Virus record (IMG/VR): IMGVR_UViG_3300044730_000684 | Location: 1-56,756 of that record | Direction: 5' to 3' (one strand) | DNA: 56,756 bases | Source: a virus | Shown: piece by piece, positions 24,233-31,906 of the stretch | How the letters are laid out: each line of letters starts with the position of its first letter | How positions within the stretch are numbered: position 1 is the first letter of the stretch | Translations under genes and position numbers: made by a program | Notes under the pieces: generated by a model | What the model saw: only the letters and a program-made list of their open reading frames with translations | Told to the model about the DNA's origin: nothing | Database searches by the model: none

Positions 24233-26462
24233 CTCTTACGTCGATCAATACGCCTCAAAGCTGGTAGACGGCGGCTATCGCATCATTCCTATCATGCCGG
24301 GAACCAAGCGTCCCGGTCGTTTCGATGGGGAGAAGTGGGGTGATTTGGCTCGCTGGACAGAAATCAACGCCCATCAAGTCCATGTCGATCTATGGTCAAA
24401 GTGGCCGGGGTGCGGCCTTGGTATTCTGACCGGAGAGGTCGTTGCCGTTGACATCGACATTCTGGATGAATCCATCGCCATCGCAATTGGTGAGGTCTTC
24501 CAGAATAAACTGGGACGCACTGATCTGATTCGCGTCGGCAAGTCGCCCAAGGCGCTCTATCTCTATCGAACTTTAGAGCCGTTTACCAAGATTTCCTTGC
24601 ACCCCATAGAGGTCTTGGGACAGGGCCAGCAATTTGTAGCCTATGCTACGCATCCCGAAACGGGCAGACCCTACAGCTGGCCTCTGGACGCTCCGCATCA
24701 AGTCCCGGTTCAAGCGTTGCCACTTGTTACCCGAGAGCAAGTCCTAGAGGCTGCGGAGGAAGCGTATAAGACTTTGCCGCCGTCCATGCGACGTACCCGT
24801 CTCGTCACTACGGTTATTCCAGACAAGGATGCCAAGACCTCTTACGACGGTTTGGTAGGCACTCTGGCTGCGGTTGAGGACGCGCTGAAGTTCATCCCGA
24901 ATCCAGACCTGTCGTGGGACGATTGGAACCGCATCGGTATGGCTATCTACTGCGCTACCGAAGCCAAGGGACTGCACATTTTCGACCAGTGGTCACGCTC
25001 ATCCGGTAAGTACAGCAGCTCAGAAACCACTCAAAGGTGGGATCATTACAGCAAATCCCCGCCGTCGAAGATTGGTGCAGGGACGCTTTATTATCACGCG
25101 CAACGTAATGGTTGGTTACCGCCGCCCCATCTGGATCTGAACCCGATCAAAGCGGTCAAGGTAGATCTGACGGGGTTGAAAGAGCCTAAGCGATTACCCA
25201 AAAGCTCAAAGGAAAACTTTCCGCAAGACTGGTTCACAAGTCCCTCTTTGGTAGGGCGAGTGGTCCGTTGGGTCAACTCTACAGCGCAGCAACCTCAACC
25301 AACCTTTGCGTTGATGAACACGCTCTGCATGTTTGGCGCGATCTTTGGGCGGCGATATGCCATGGCTCATCTCAACACGCGCTGCAATCTGTTCTCTATC
25401 GCCGTCGCCAAGCCGGGTGCGGGTAAGGATCATTCTCGTCAGCGCATTAAAGAACTCATGGCTGCGGCAGGACTGCATCAACTCATCTGCGGCGACCGCT
25501 TCAGCTCGGGCGTGGCGATTCTTCGGACGCTGCATGACTTTCCCTCACGCATCTCGCACCTTGACGAAATGGGCCTGTACCTTCAGAGCTTGATCGCCAA
25601 AAACGCCGCGAGTCATCAGCGCGACATCATTAAAACCTTGCTTGAGGTCTACTCTAGCAGCAGCGGTATGTATCACGGGCAGGAGTACGCCGATGCCGTG
25701 AACAGGGTACGACTCGACATTAATCAGCCTAACTTTAACTTCTTCGGCACTACAACGCCGCGCACATTGATCCCGGCACTTAACTTCGACATGGTGGACA
25801 ACGGCACTCTGAGTCGAATCCTGTTGATACCCCCGTTTGAGGATTACCCCGAGACGCAGATTCCTCAGCTTACTTCGCCGCCAGAAGACATTGTGAAAGA
25901 CATTATGGACTCTTACAACGTCGTCCCGGCAGGGCTTGGCAACTTAACCAACATGCCATCGCTCCCAAGCTCTCCCGTCGTCACCATGACAGTTCATTGG
26001 GAAGAAGCCGCGTTTGAGGAATACAAGCTGGTCAAGGATTGGCAGATTAAGCAGTCTCGAAACGAGGATGCGCTCTGGGTGCGCTACAGCGAAATTACGG
26101 TCAAGATTGCCATGATCGAAGCCATTGCTCGTGATCCGGTTTCTCCCACCGTGACCTTTGAAGTCTTCAAGATGGCTAATGATCTTGCCCGTTGGTCGTT
26201 TAACTACACCGCAGACCTGCTAGTCCGAGAGGTAGCGGAAAACGAAATTGAAGCCTCGCATAAGAAAGTGCTGAACTTTATTCAAAAGCAGGGCGAATCT
26301 GGTGCAAGCAGTACGCAACTCGCTAAGTCTATGCAAGGCATGAAAGCCCGTGATCGAAATGAGATTCTTCAGACCCTGTTGGAATCTGGCGACATCTTGG
26401 AAGAGGTCATCAAGAAGGACGGTCCCGGTCGTGACCGCAGAGTCTATCGGGCAAGGAAGTAA
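24225..26462 (+). CDS. primase-polymerase / PriCT / DUF3987-type helicase fusion
   Basis: 745 residues. Residues 1-170 are an archaeo-eukaryotic-type prim-pol: D76-x-D78 in VAVDIDIL, the GKSPKALYLYR strand and LGQGQQFVAYATHP. Residues 215-290 match a PriCT-like domain (LSWDDWNRIGMAIYCAT, FDQWSRSSGKY). The rest resembles the DUF3987 replicative ATPase domain, with AKPGAGKDHSR as P-loop variant near 396-404, HLDEMGLYL and LDINQPNFNFFGTTTPRTL. The end is a winged-helix-like domain. It primes and unwinds phage DNA, and since no DNA polymerase gene is present, host polymerase is probably recruited. The stop is followed by a terminator belonging to the opposite strand. Confidence 0.88.
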   Translation: MSDSYVDQYASKLVDGGYRIIPIMPGTKRPGRFDGEKWGDLARWTEINAHQVHVDLWSKWPGCGLGILTGEVVAVDIDILDESIAIAIGEVFQNKLGRTDLIRVGKSPKALYLYRTLEPFTKISLHPIEVLGQGQQFVAYATHPETGRPYSWPLDAPHQVPVQALPLVTREQVLEAAEEAYKTLPPSMRRTRLVTTVIPDKDAKTSYDGLVGTLAAVEDALKFIPNPDLSWDDWNRIGMAIYCATEAKGLHIFDQWSRSSGKYSSSETTQRWDHYSKSPPSKIGAGTLYYHAQRNGWLPPPHLDLNPIKAVKVDLTGLKEPKRLPKSSKENFPQDWFTSPSLVGRVVRWVNSTAQQPQPTFALMNTLCMFGAIFGRRYAMAHLNTRCNLFSIAVAKPGAGKDHSRQRIKELMAAAGLHQLICGDRFSSGVAILRTLHDFPSRISHLDEMGLYLQSLIAKNAASHQRDIIKTLLEVYSSSSGMYHGQEYADAVNRVRLDINQPNFNFFGTTTPRTLIPALNFDMVDNGTLSRILLIPPFEDYPETQIPQLTSPPEDIVKDIMDSYNVVPAGLGNLTNMPSLPSSPVVTMTVHWEEAAFEEYKLVKDWQIKQSRNEDALWVRYSEITVKIAMIEAIARDPVSPTVTFEVFKMANDLARWSFNYTADLLVREVAENEIEASHKKVLNFIQKQGESGASSTQLAKSMQGMKARDRNEILQTLLESGDILEEVIKKDGPGRDRRVYRARK

Positions 26463-26498
26463 AAAAATCCCCGGAGGAACTTGCGCTCAACTCCGGGG
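26460..26498 (-). terminator. rho-independent terminator of the leftward accessory operon
   Basis: Arms 26469-26476 (CCCCGGAG) and 26491-26498 (CTCCGGGG), with a 14-base loop. On the minus strand the stem is followed by AUUUUUUU. It lies just downstream of the DUF3310 gene and directly against the stop of the convergent primase gene. It has a U tract only in the leftward direction. Confidence 0.82.
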
Positions 26499-26540
26499 TA
26501 ACATTCTCATAGGAGAATAACGAGATAGCACGCCCCGAGG

Positions 26541-26888
26541 CTACTCTCTTGGATCTTGATTTGCAAGCCACGAGACATACCACATCGTCTTGCGGGCATC
26601 CTGCTCCACAGCGTCCTTATGCCCAAGTCGCCAGAGATACGCCACTGACGTACCCTTCAGAAACCCGCGCCACTCGTCTTCGGTCAGCATCGACCGGATG
26701 GCATCAATGCACTCAATCTCGCCCTTCCGGTAATGGCTCGGATTTACCGGATCGCTTTTTGGCTTTTCGCTTGGCGTGGCTGAGTTTGGCCATTCGCTGG
26801 TAGTGGGATTTAGGTCGTCGCTTTTTAGCCCCGGTAGCAGCGCTTCCACCTCGGCTTCCGATAGTCGCCAAGTATTCTCGGATGGCAT
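26541..26888 (-). CDS. DUF3310-family protein
   Basis: 115 residues. From residue 46 the DUF3310 pattern is clear: DPVNPSHYRKGEIECID, FLKGTSVAYLWRLGHKD and DARKTMWYVSWL. In phages these small proteins are associated with nucleotide metabolism gene clusters, but the biochemical role is not settled. An excellent AAGGAGAT site precedes the ATG at 26888. The first 45 residues are Ser/Pro-rich and overlap another reading frame at 26713-26904, so they may exist only because of that overlap. Last gene before the terminator at 26460. Confidence 0.85.
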   Translation of the reverse strand: MPSENTWRLSEAEVEALLPGLKSDDLNPTTSEWPNSATPSEKPKSDPVNPSHYRKGEIECIDAIRSMLTEDEWRGFLKGTSVAYLWRLGHKDAVEQDARKTMWYVSWLANQDPRE

Positions 26889-26904
26889 CTTTATCTCCTT
26901 TCAT
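26713..26904 (-). CDS. small basic GGxxxxG protein, overlapping DUF3310 out of phase
   Basis: 63 residues. The core YLATIGSRGGSAATGAKKRR and YQRMAKLSHAKRKAKK resemble the widespread tiny phage/bacterial proteins with IGxxGGxA and repeated Arg/Lys helices. It starts 16 bases before the DUF3310 ATG and inside the end of the upstream gene, so three frames are used within 14 bases. It has weaker initiation signals than DUF3310 and probably relies on coupling. I infer a nucleic-acid-binding role from charge. Confidence rests on the recognisable motif rather than length. Confidence 0.62.
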   Translation of the reverse strand: MKGDKDAIREYLATIGSRGGSAATGAKKRRPKSHYQRMAKLSHAKRKAKKRSGKSEPLPEGRD

Positions 26905-27097
26905 TTCTCAATAACTCCAACTCTGCCTTTAAAGTAATAATTTCCTGCTCCAACACCGCTGCCTCATTCCACATTCCGTGTGAACGAATTTCAGCCAGAG
27001 CAAACTGAACCTTCTTGTCCTGCGACTGACCGTAACCCCATGGCGCAGCCTTTAGCTCATTTTTCCACGACCCCGGAGGGCTTTGATTGTCGATCAT
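26891..27097 (-). CDS. small coiled-coil protein, 68 aa
   Basis: Begins MIDNQSPPGSWKNELKAAPWG and ends in a leucine-rich helix (EQEIITLKAELELLRNERR). GGGAG nine bases before the ATG. It overlaps the end of the TPR-glycosyltransferase by 41 bases and the next small gene by 14. Function unknown. Confidence 0.68.
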   Translation of the reverse strand: MIDNQSPPGSWKNELKAAPWGYGQSQDKKVQFALAEIRSHGMWNEAAVLEQEIITLKAELELLRNERR

Positions 27098-28466
27098 TGA
27101 TCATTACTCCCACTTCTTGCGTGACCTTTTCAACCACGCTATCCCACGGAGCGATCATGTTTTCCCTTGGAAAAATTCTTACGCTAGGGTACCAAGCACT
27201 ACGATCGCCCCTTACGTTGCCCCAGTACCAAAGCTTGTTTGCATCCATCAACAACACCGGAACACCTAGCGCACCGGCCAGATGAACCGTTGAACTACTA
27301 ATGGCTACGATCACATCACACAACTTGCAAAGCGCAGCCAAACCTTCAAAGTCATTACTTAGATTTACCGAAGAGGTCTGGATGTTTACTCCATTCTTCT
27401 GATTAAAATAATCAACTGCCTTCTTGTCGCTGCCGTATTGCAGGTTGATTAGATTCACATCTAACTGCATGACAGATAACAACCGCTCAAGATCAATACT
27501 CTTGTGTGGTCCGATCTTCGGGGCTGCGCTCACCCAAGATAAACCCACCGTCAGCTTGTTCGGATCAAGGTCAAGTTCCTTGCGATACTTCTCCACCAGC
27601 TCCGGGTCAGCCTTCAAATACTTCCGGGCAGCGTAGTACTCAATGTCATCCAAGCTCTTGATAAACGATCTGCCAATGCTTGCAAACGGAATCTGCGAGG
27701 TATGCAAATCAGATTTAACTTGATCAATGCTCGACATGAAGTTCACATCCGGCATCGAGCGACTGAATAGCGAGATCAGTCTCGGGTCAACCATCGCCGT
27801 CACATAATCTGCTCGCTTGCGAATCGACGGAATCAACGATCCGTAAATGATCATGTCACCGATGCCCTGCTCGCCCCACACAAGCACGGACTTGTGCTCG
27901 CTATCGAGCGACCATTGCGGCTTTTGTGTCACTAGGCGGCGGCTCTTGAATCTGCTGCTGCTCCATCGCTTCTCGTACAGAGGCCAGCCCGTCTCGAAGT
28001 CGTTTAATTGCAGAGCAAGCAATCCCAAAATCCAATTTGAATTCGCATCGTCTGGTGAAAGTTCGTTGGCCTTCAAGAAATCTTGCTTCGCCAGATCCCA
28101 CCGTCGCATCTCCCAATTCGCAGCCCCTCGCTGCACATAAGCCAGCGTGTAGTCGGGCTTCATCTGCGTGACTTTAGTAAAGTCTTCGATGGCCGCGTCG
28201 TACTTCTGCTGCTCTGATTTCACAACACCGCGATTAACGATGTCTTCAAACGTCAGCGCGCCACGACGCTCAGCGGCATCATAATACTGCTCCGCTTCTG
28301 CAAATTTTCGCTCAATCTGAAGCAACCGCGCCTTGGCACGATACGCAACAATGTCTTTTGGATTAAGCGAGATCGCATAGTTGCAAAGGTCCATGGCTTC
28401 AGCGTACTTACCCGCTTGAAACTTGGCTTCGATCTGCTGAATAGCACGTTGATGTTTGGTAATCAT
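27057..28466 (-). CDS. TPR-domain glycosyltransferase
   Basis: 469 residues from the ATG at 28466 (ATGA overlap with the upstream stop). Residues 1-165 are about four tetratricopeptide repeats (AGKYAEAMDLCNYAISLNPKD; YDAAIEDFTKVTQMKPDYTLA type). The second half has VLVWGEQGIGDMIIY and a C-terminal Rossmann motif (CDVIVAISSSTVHLAGALGVPVLLM), the GT9/GT41-like sugar-nucleotide site. Similar TPR-transferases modify surface glycans or proteins. Here it is the last of three transferases in a row, with two methyltransferases upstream. The acceptor is unknown. Confidence 0.84.
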   Translation of the reverse strand: MITKHQRAIQQIEAKFQAGKYAEAMDLCNYAISLNPKDIVAYRAKARLLQIERKFAEAEQYYDAAERRGALTFEDIVNRGVVKSEQQKYDAAIEDFTKVTQMKPDYTLAYVQRGAANWEMRRWDLAKQDFLKANELSPDDANSNWILGLLALQLNDFETGWPLYEKRWSSSRFKSRRLVTQKPQWSLDSEHKSVLVWGEQGIGDMIIYGSLIPSIRKRADYVTAMVDPRLISLFSRSMPDVNFMSSIDQVKSDLHTSQIPFASIGRSFIKSLDDIEYYAARKYLKADPELVEKYRKELDLDPNKLTVGLSWVSAAPKIGPHKSIDLERLLSVMQLDVNLINLQYGSDKKAVDYFNQKNGVNIQTSSVNLSNDFEGLAALCKLCDVIVAISSSTVHLAGALGVPVLLMDANKLWYWGNVRGDRSAWYPSVRIFPRENMIAPWDSVVEKVTQEVGVMINDRQSKPSGVVEK

Positions 28467-29131
28467 ATTGTTGATGCCACCGCCATCCATTCACGACCGT
28501 AATCCACATCGCACCAGTCCTTAAACCAAGGACCTCCGCGTGTGAAATGCACTGCGATGGGATCTGGCTCGTCCTTTCGGGTGTACCACCCTTCCAGATA
28601 GTTGTATGCGATCGGAAGATCCCCGATCAGCGAGTCGTCGAGCCATTCAAACCTATGAAGATACATCCCTGTGGCAATGTTTACCACCTCTGGCGTCAAC
28701 TTCTTAACTGCTTCATGCTCACAGTTGATGAACATAAAACTCGACCAGTTCTTGCGAGGGTATTGATGCTGCGCCTTGTTATCCATCTTGACCGTTTCGG
28801 TCGGCCTGTAGTCGTGCTTTACAAGCATGCACGCTTTTGTCCGGTCGGCGTAGCCAAGCAGTCCCGCGATGTCCCGCCGGAAAAGAAAATCGCAGTCGCA
28901 AAACACGGCCCAGCCGGTATACCCCGCGAGGTATGGAGTCAGAAACCGCGTGAAGCTGAACTCCGTAGACGAGAGCGGGTCGATGCCACGCCAATAAATA
29001 CCCTGCTCGCGCAGATCTCTTTGCTTTATCGGAGCAATGTCGAGCGCAATAGATGAGTGCAACTCCATGGACCTCTTTGCCACTTGATAGGCAATGTCCT
29101 CACGGCTGTCGTAACCAATAAAAACTTTCAT
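28463..29131 (-). CDS. GT-A-type glycosyltransferase
   Basis: 222 residues beginning MKVFIGYDSREDIAYQVAKRS, a start seen in GT8-like phage and bacterial enzymes. The nucleotide/metal site is CDCDFLF (DxD) near 80-85, with FMFINCEH and a HFTRGGPWF end. It likely transfers a sugar from a nucleotide donor. It is coupled by ATGA to the following TPR-transferase and lies 4 bases after a 56-residue gene. Confidence 0.82.
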   Translation of the reverse strand: MKVFIGYDSREDIAYQVAKRSMELHSSIALDIAPIKQRDLREQGIYWRGIDPLSSTEFSFTRFLTPYLAGYTGWAVFCDCDFLFRRDIAGLLGYADRTKACMLVKHDYRPTETVKMDNKAQHQYPRKNWSSFMFINCEHEAVKKLTPEVVNIATGMYLHRFEWLDDSLIGDLPIAYNYLEGWYTRKDEPDPIAVHFTRGGPWFKDWCDVDYGREWMAVASTI

Positions 29132-29135
29132 AAAA

Positions 29136-29306
29136 TTAAATTGGATTTAAATCTTTAAGAACAACAATGTAAGCAATAGCTTCACCACCAAGTTTCCCCT
29201 CAGAAACCCTCATGATGACGTATTGATCTCCAGCAGATTTCAACAATGCTTTAGCATCTTCAATGCTTTTGAATCCTGCTATTTCCATTTTAAAACCTTC
29301 AAGCAT
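29136..29306 (-). CDS. small hypothetical protein between two glycosyltransferases, 56 aa
   Basis: Reads MLEGFKMEIAGFKSIEDA and ends VVLKDLNPI. The ATG at 29306 overlaps the 3' end of the upstream transferase gene, and the TAA lies 4 bases before the next start. A second in-frame ATG is at residue 7. The fold looks alpha/beta and ACT-like or ubiquitin-sized, but no motif is decisive. Its retention between coupled transferases suggests a partner subunit. Confidence 0.62.
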   Translation of the reverse strand: MLEGFKMEIAGFKSIEDAKALLKSAGDQYVIMRVSEGKLGGEAIAYIVVLKDLNPI

Positions 29307-29970
29307 TTAAGAACGCCTCCTTACGAGCCTGTCCCTTGAAGTGAAGAATGTGCGGCACATGACCCTCCGGTGCCTTGTCCGGCAGACAGGCGTAATCCAG
29401 TTCCTGCATCTCACCCACCAGCTCGGGATAAAGCATGTGCGAGTACACCTTGAGAGCCTCTTGATCTCCGTACCAAGAGCGTAGGTTTTGATCCATAAAC
29501 CCCATCAAAATCGCCATCCCCTTCCACGCATGGTAGTTCTTCGTAATCGTCATGCACCCAAGGTATGGGTACAGCGTACCCAGCGGAATGCCGTGGTACT
29601 TCTTAAAGATCCCGTCCCGTTGCAGTCCGTTGAACGTAGCCTCCCGATCAAACGAGCGACGGCAAAACACAATCTCACGGTCGCCCAATATCGCAGCCGG
29701 ATCGACCGGCAATACAAAAAGCATATCGGTGTCGATATACATAGCGGGCTGCGTCAAACGTGCCTCTGCAAACGCCCGAGTGCGCCAGTACATGATCTGC
29801 GACGGGTCGCCTTTGGAGTACTTGTATTCGTCCACCCCATCGACCTTCGGAGTGACATCATCAGTACACATGATGACTTGAGCGTCGGGCATCACCGCTT
29901 TGAGCGAGGCCACCATCTTCGTCGGGAAGGTCACATCAGCCCCAACGTGAAAGAATACAAATCGGCTCAC
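29299..29970 (-). CDS. GT-A-type glycosyltransferase
   Basis: 223 residues with a GTG start in a GTGA overlap. MSRFVFFHVGADVTFPTKM begins a nucleotide-binding fold. YIDTDMLFVLP is the DxD metal motif. LGTLYPYLGCM, YGDQEALKVYSH and HILHFKGQARK are GT8/GT32-like acceptor and C-terminal motifs. It is a paralogue-like companion of the next transferase but not close in sequence. Probably builds a glycan with it. Confidence 0.8.
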   Translation of the reverse strand: MSRFVFFHVGADVTFPTKMVASLKAVMPDAQVIMCTDDVTPKVDGVDEYKYSKGDPSQIMYWRTRAFAEARLTQPAMYIDTDMLFVLPVDPAAILGDREIVFCRRSFDREATFNGLQRDGIFKKYHGIPLGTLYPYLGCMTITKNYHAWKGMAILMGFMDQNLRSWYGDQEALKVYSHMLYPELVGEMQELDYACLPDKAPEGHVPHILHFKGQARKEAFLNA

Positions 29971-30152
29971 TCTTCGCTCCTAACAACCGCCATGATGTCT
30001 GCAACCTTGTAAGCATCACGCGCCAGTTCCCACACGTTAGGGTGAGAGCCATCTGGCTGAGCTGCTAACATCCCTTGCATCGCCGCCGTTGCAAAGTAGT
30101 CACGCAGTTCCATGCCGTAAGCGGCACGATCTTCTTCTTTCTTAGTCATCAT
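29967..30152 (-). CDS. small hypothetical protein, 61 aa
   Basis: Begins MMTKKEEDRAAYGMELRDYFA; the segment DYFATAAMQGMLA is a recurring phage motif in short proteins of unknown role. Coupled to both neighbours (overlaps of 4 bases). No membrane segment or metal site. Two ATGs in tandem (30152, 30149) could start it. Confidence 0.72.
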   Translation of the reverse strand: MMTKKEEDRAAYGMELRDYFATAAMQGMLAAQPDGSHPNVWELARDAYKVADIMAVVRSEE

Positions 30153-30478
30153 TCCTCCAGAGGGTCTTTGAGCATGACCGTCGTTGCCGTCGCGGGTGCA
30201 ACGGAATACTTATTAAGCACATCGACGCATCTGTTAATCGTCTGCTCGCGGATCAGCACCGCCAGTTTGCAAATGATCTGCGCGTTGTTTTTTTGTGCGA
30301 TCGGACCAGCGGCATCAAACTCACGCGCCGTCTTCTCAACAAACGCCCAGTCAAAGTAGTCCAGCTTTCCCTCTGGACCGATCTTGCACCACGTTTCTTC
30401 ACCTGTCTTGGCCGTAGTCGGATTCTCAAGGTAATCAAACTCTTTTTCTTGCTTTGATTCCTCATTCGTGTCGCTCAT
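30149..30478 (-). CDS. hypothetical protein, 109 aa
   Basis: The acidic N-terminus (SDTNEESKQEKEFDYLENP) is followed by WCKIGPEGKLDYFDWAFVEKTAREFD and a helical end. No domain recognised. ATGA overlaps at both ends place it in the glycan block between a methyltransferase and a transferase, so it is presumably co-translated with them. Confidence 0.7.
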   Translation of the reverse strand: MSDTNEESKQEKEFDYLENPTTAKTGEETWCKIGPEGKLDYFDWAFVEKTAREFDAAGPIAQKNNAQIICKLAVLIREQTINRCVDVLNKYSVAPATATTVMLKDPLEE

Positions 30479-31251
30479 AACTTCACCATTACTCCTTGTC
30501 CGGTGGGCAATTCCAAAATTTTCTCTGGCTTGTCTTCCAAAAACTTCTGATGCGATAAACCCGATTCTCGGTATCTTGAAAAGCCGTAGTCATCAAATAC
30601 TAATATCGCACCCTTCGACATACGCTGATACAACTCCGGCAGCACATGGGCTTCGGCTTCGTGTCCGTTCAAGTCAAGGTGCGCGAAACAAATTTCATCG
30701 GGTAACTTGTGCGGGATCGTCTCAAACACATCTCCCCCACACATCACGGGGCAAAACTTACGCATACGCCTCTCAACTTTCTTTTCAAGTTCCGGCCCGT
30801 GTAAATTCTTTTTGTGATCGCCATCTGGTGCGTCGAAATAGTCAAACAGATACAGATTCTTTCCCAAAATCAAATCATTATTGTATTTACAAAAAACCGC
30901 TGTGCTCTTTGCCTCGTAGCACCCCACATCCACAATATCGCCTTCAATATGCGCGGCCTGTGAGAGTGCCCAGCACAAGTTATGTATGCGCCATGATCTA
31001 GCGTGCAACACAGCATCATCCTTAAACTCACGCATCGCTTCGACAAACTTCGGGTCTTGCAACCAGAACAGACTGCGAAACCAAATAAAGATGTCATCGT
31101 GAATCGTGAACGGAACGCCGCCTCTGTGCATCAGTTCAGCCATCTTTGAGATCGCAGCAAAAAACTCCTTACGATCGTCATCGGTCTTGAACATCTGCGC
31201 GTAATCTTTATTCGCAAACATAAAGACCGGCTGAACATAGGGGTTCGTCAC
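30475..31251 (-). CDS. TylF-like sugar O-methyltransferase
   Basis: 258 residues with a GTG start (GTGA overlap). IEGDIVDVGCYEAKSTAVF is SAM motif I. LYLFDYFDAPDG, FAHLDLNGHEAEAHVLPELYQRM and AILVFDDYGFSRYRESG match macrocin-O-methyltransferase (TylF) motifs, which include a metal-binding D...DD set. Family members methylate sugars on antibiotics and lipopolysaccharide-like glycans. Together with the three glycosyltransferases downstream it suggests a methylated glycan product. Confidence 0.85.
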   Translation of the reverse strand: MTNPYVQPVFMFANKDYAQMFKTDDDRKEFFAAISKMAELMHRGGVPFTIHDDIFIWFRSLFWLQDPKFVEAMREFKDDAVLHARSWRIHNLCWALSQAAHIEGDIVDVGCYEAKSTAVFCKYNNDLILGKNLYLFDYFDAPDGDHKKNLHGPELEKKVERRMRKFCPVMCGGDVFETIPHKLPDEICFAHLDLNGHEAEAHVLPELYQRMSKGAILVFDDYGFSRYRESGLSHQKFLEDKPEKILELPTGQGVMVKL

Positions 31252-31460
31252 AAATTAACCCCGTAATACCGCAGCACCAACTTAAATGCGTCAATGTGAT
31301 GCTTTAACTCAGCGATGTCTTGCTTTGGATCAGTATGAAAGATCGCAAGATTACCGCCCGCCTTACGTCGTTTTAGATCCTCTTGAAGACTCTTGAGCGT
31401 GTCCTTCAGATCCGCTCGAACAAGTGTATTCATGCCCTCAACACAGAGTTCAACTTTCAT
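31248..31460 (-). CDS. small hypothetical protein, 70 aa
   Basis: MKVELCVEGMNTLVRADL, then a helical charged region (LKSLQEDLKRRKAGGN) and KHHIDAFKLVLRYYGVNL. I start at 31460, where ATG overlaps the upstream TGA (ATGA), rather than at a further upstream codon that lies inside the previous gene. Function unknown. Confidence 0.68.
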   Translation of the reverse strand: MKVELCVEGMNTLVRADLKDTLKSLQEDLKRRKAGGNLAIFHTDPKQDIAELKHHIDAFKLVLRYYGVNL

Positions 31461-31624
31461 GTCATCGCCCCTATGGCGTAACCTAAAATGAATGTAATTA
31501 GGCATAGCATAATCTCCGCTACCATCGCGGCAGAGCGTTTCCTGTCCTGCTCCAGTTCCATCTCAAAAATCTGCTCTTTCAACTGGCGTATCTCAGCGCG
31601 TAGCCGGTCTTGCGAATACTCCAT
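31457..31624 (-). CDS. small coiled-coil membrane protein, 55 aa
   Basis: MEYSQDRLRAEIRQLKEQIFEM gives about 30 residues of heptad coil, then one transmembrane helix (VAEIMLCLITFILGYAIGAM). The start ATG overlaps the preceding stop as TGATG. This is a C-tail-anchored coiled coil, an arrangement often seen in early phage proteins that act at the host membrane. Role not known. Confidence 0.7.
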   Translation of the reverse strand: MEYSQDRLRAEIRQLKEQIFEMELEQDRKRSAAMVAEIMLCLITFILGYAIGAMT

Positions 31625-31755
31625 CACCAGTAGTCTCCATACTTGCAGTCGGTCTGCTTGCCACGCGAGCATCGGTAGTTGGGTGGCGGTACGCTTGCCC
31701 ATTCGCGGTATATGTCAGCCTTCCAATTTTGGATCAATCTCTTTAGCCAATTCAT
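31624..31755 (-). CDS. 43-aa basic aromatic protein
   Basis: Reads MNWLKRLIQNWKADIYREWA, continues through VPPPNYRCSRGKQTDCKYG and ends in DYW. The ATG at 31755 lies inside the end of the upstream coiled-coil gene, and the TGA overlaps the next ATG. Its neighbours on both sides are coupled to it in the same way. Two Cys and six Trp/Tyr residues in the second half suggest a compact fold. Short, so moderate confidence. Confidence 0.6.
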   Translation of the reverse strand: MNWLKRLIQNWKADIYREWASVPPPNYRCSRGKQTDCKYGDYW

Positions 31756-31906
31756 TTGGATCAGTCCTCGCCAGTTCTAGTTCGAGTAAGCGTATCTCTC
31801 TCTGCTTTTGTCGTATCTGACTCCACAACTGCTCGACCCTTGTGAGTTGTCTTTCGCGGCGGGTAACCCGCTCGTCTAGCAAGTCGTCGCCCTGTTTCAA
31901 TGCCAT
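31715..31906 (-). CDS. 63-aa coiled-coil protein overlapping the upstream gene out of phase
   Basis: Starts MALKQGDDLLDERVTRRERQ and has a clear heptad coil (VEQLWSQIRQKQREIRLLELEL). GGGAG seven bases before the ATG at 31906 is a good ribosome site. For 146 bases it shares DNA with the 3' half of the zinc-knuckle gene in another frame. Both frames look coding, this one by its coil periodicity and signals. GTG at 31909 is an alternative start. Confidence 0.62.
   Translation of the reverse strand: MALKQGDDLLDERVTRRERQLTRVEQLWSQIRQKQREIRLLELELARTDPNELAKEIDPKLEG

Noticed and set aside
28547-29056. 169-codon plus-strand frame in the glycan block
   Set aside because: Antisense to a glycosyltransferase with clear motifs; no ribosome site.
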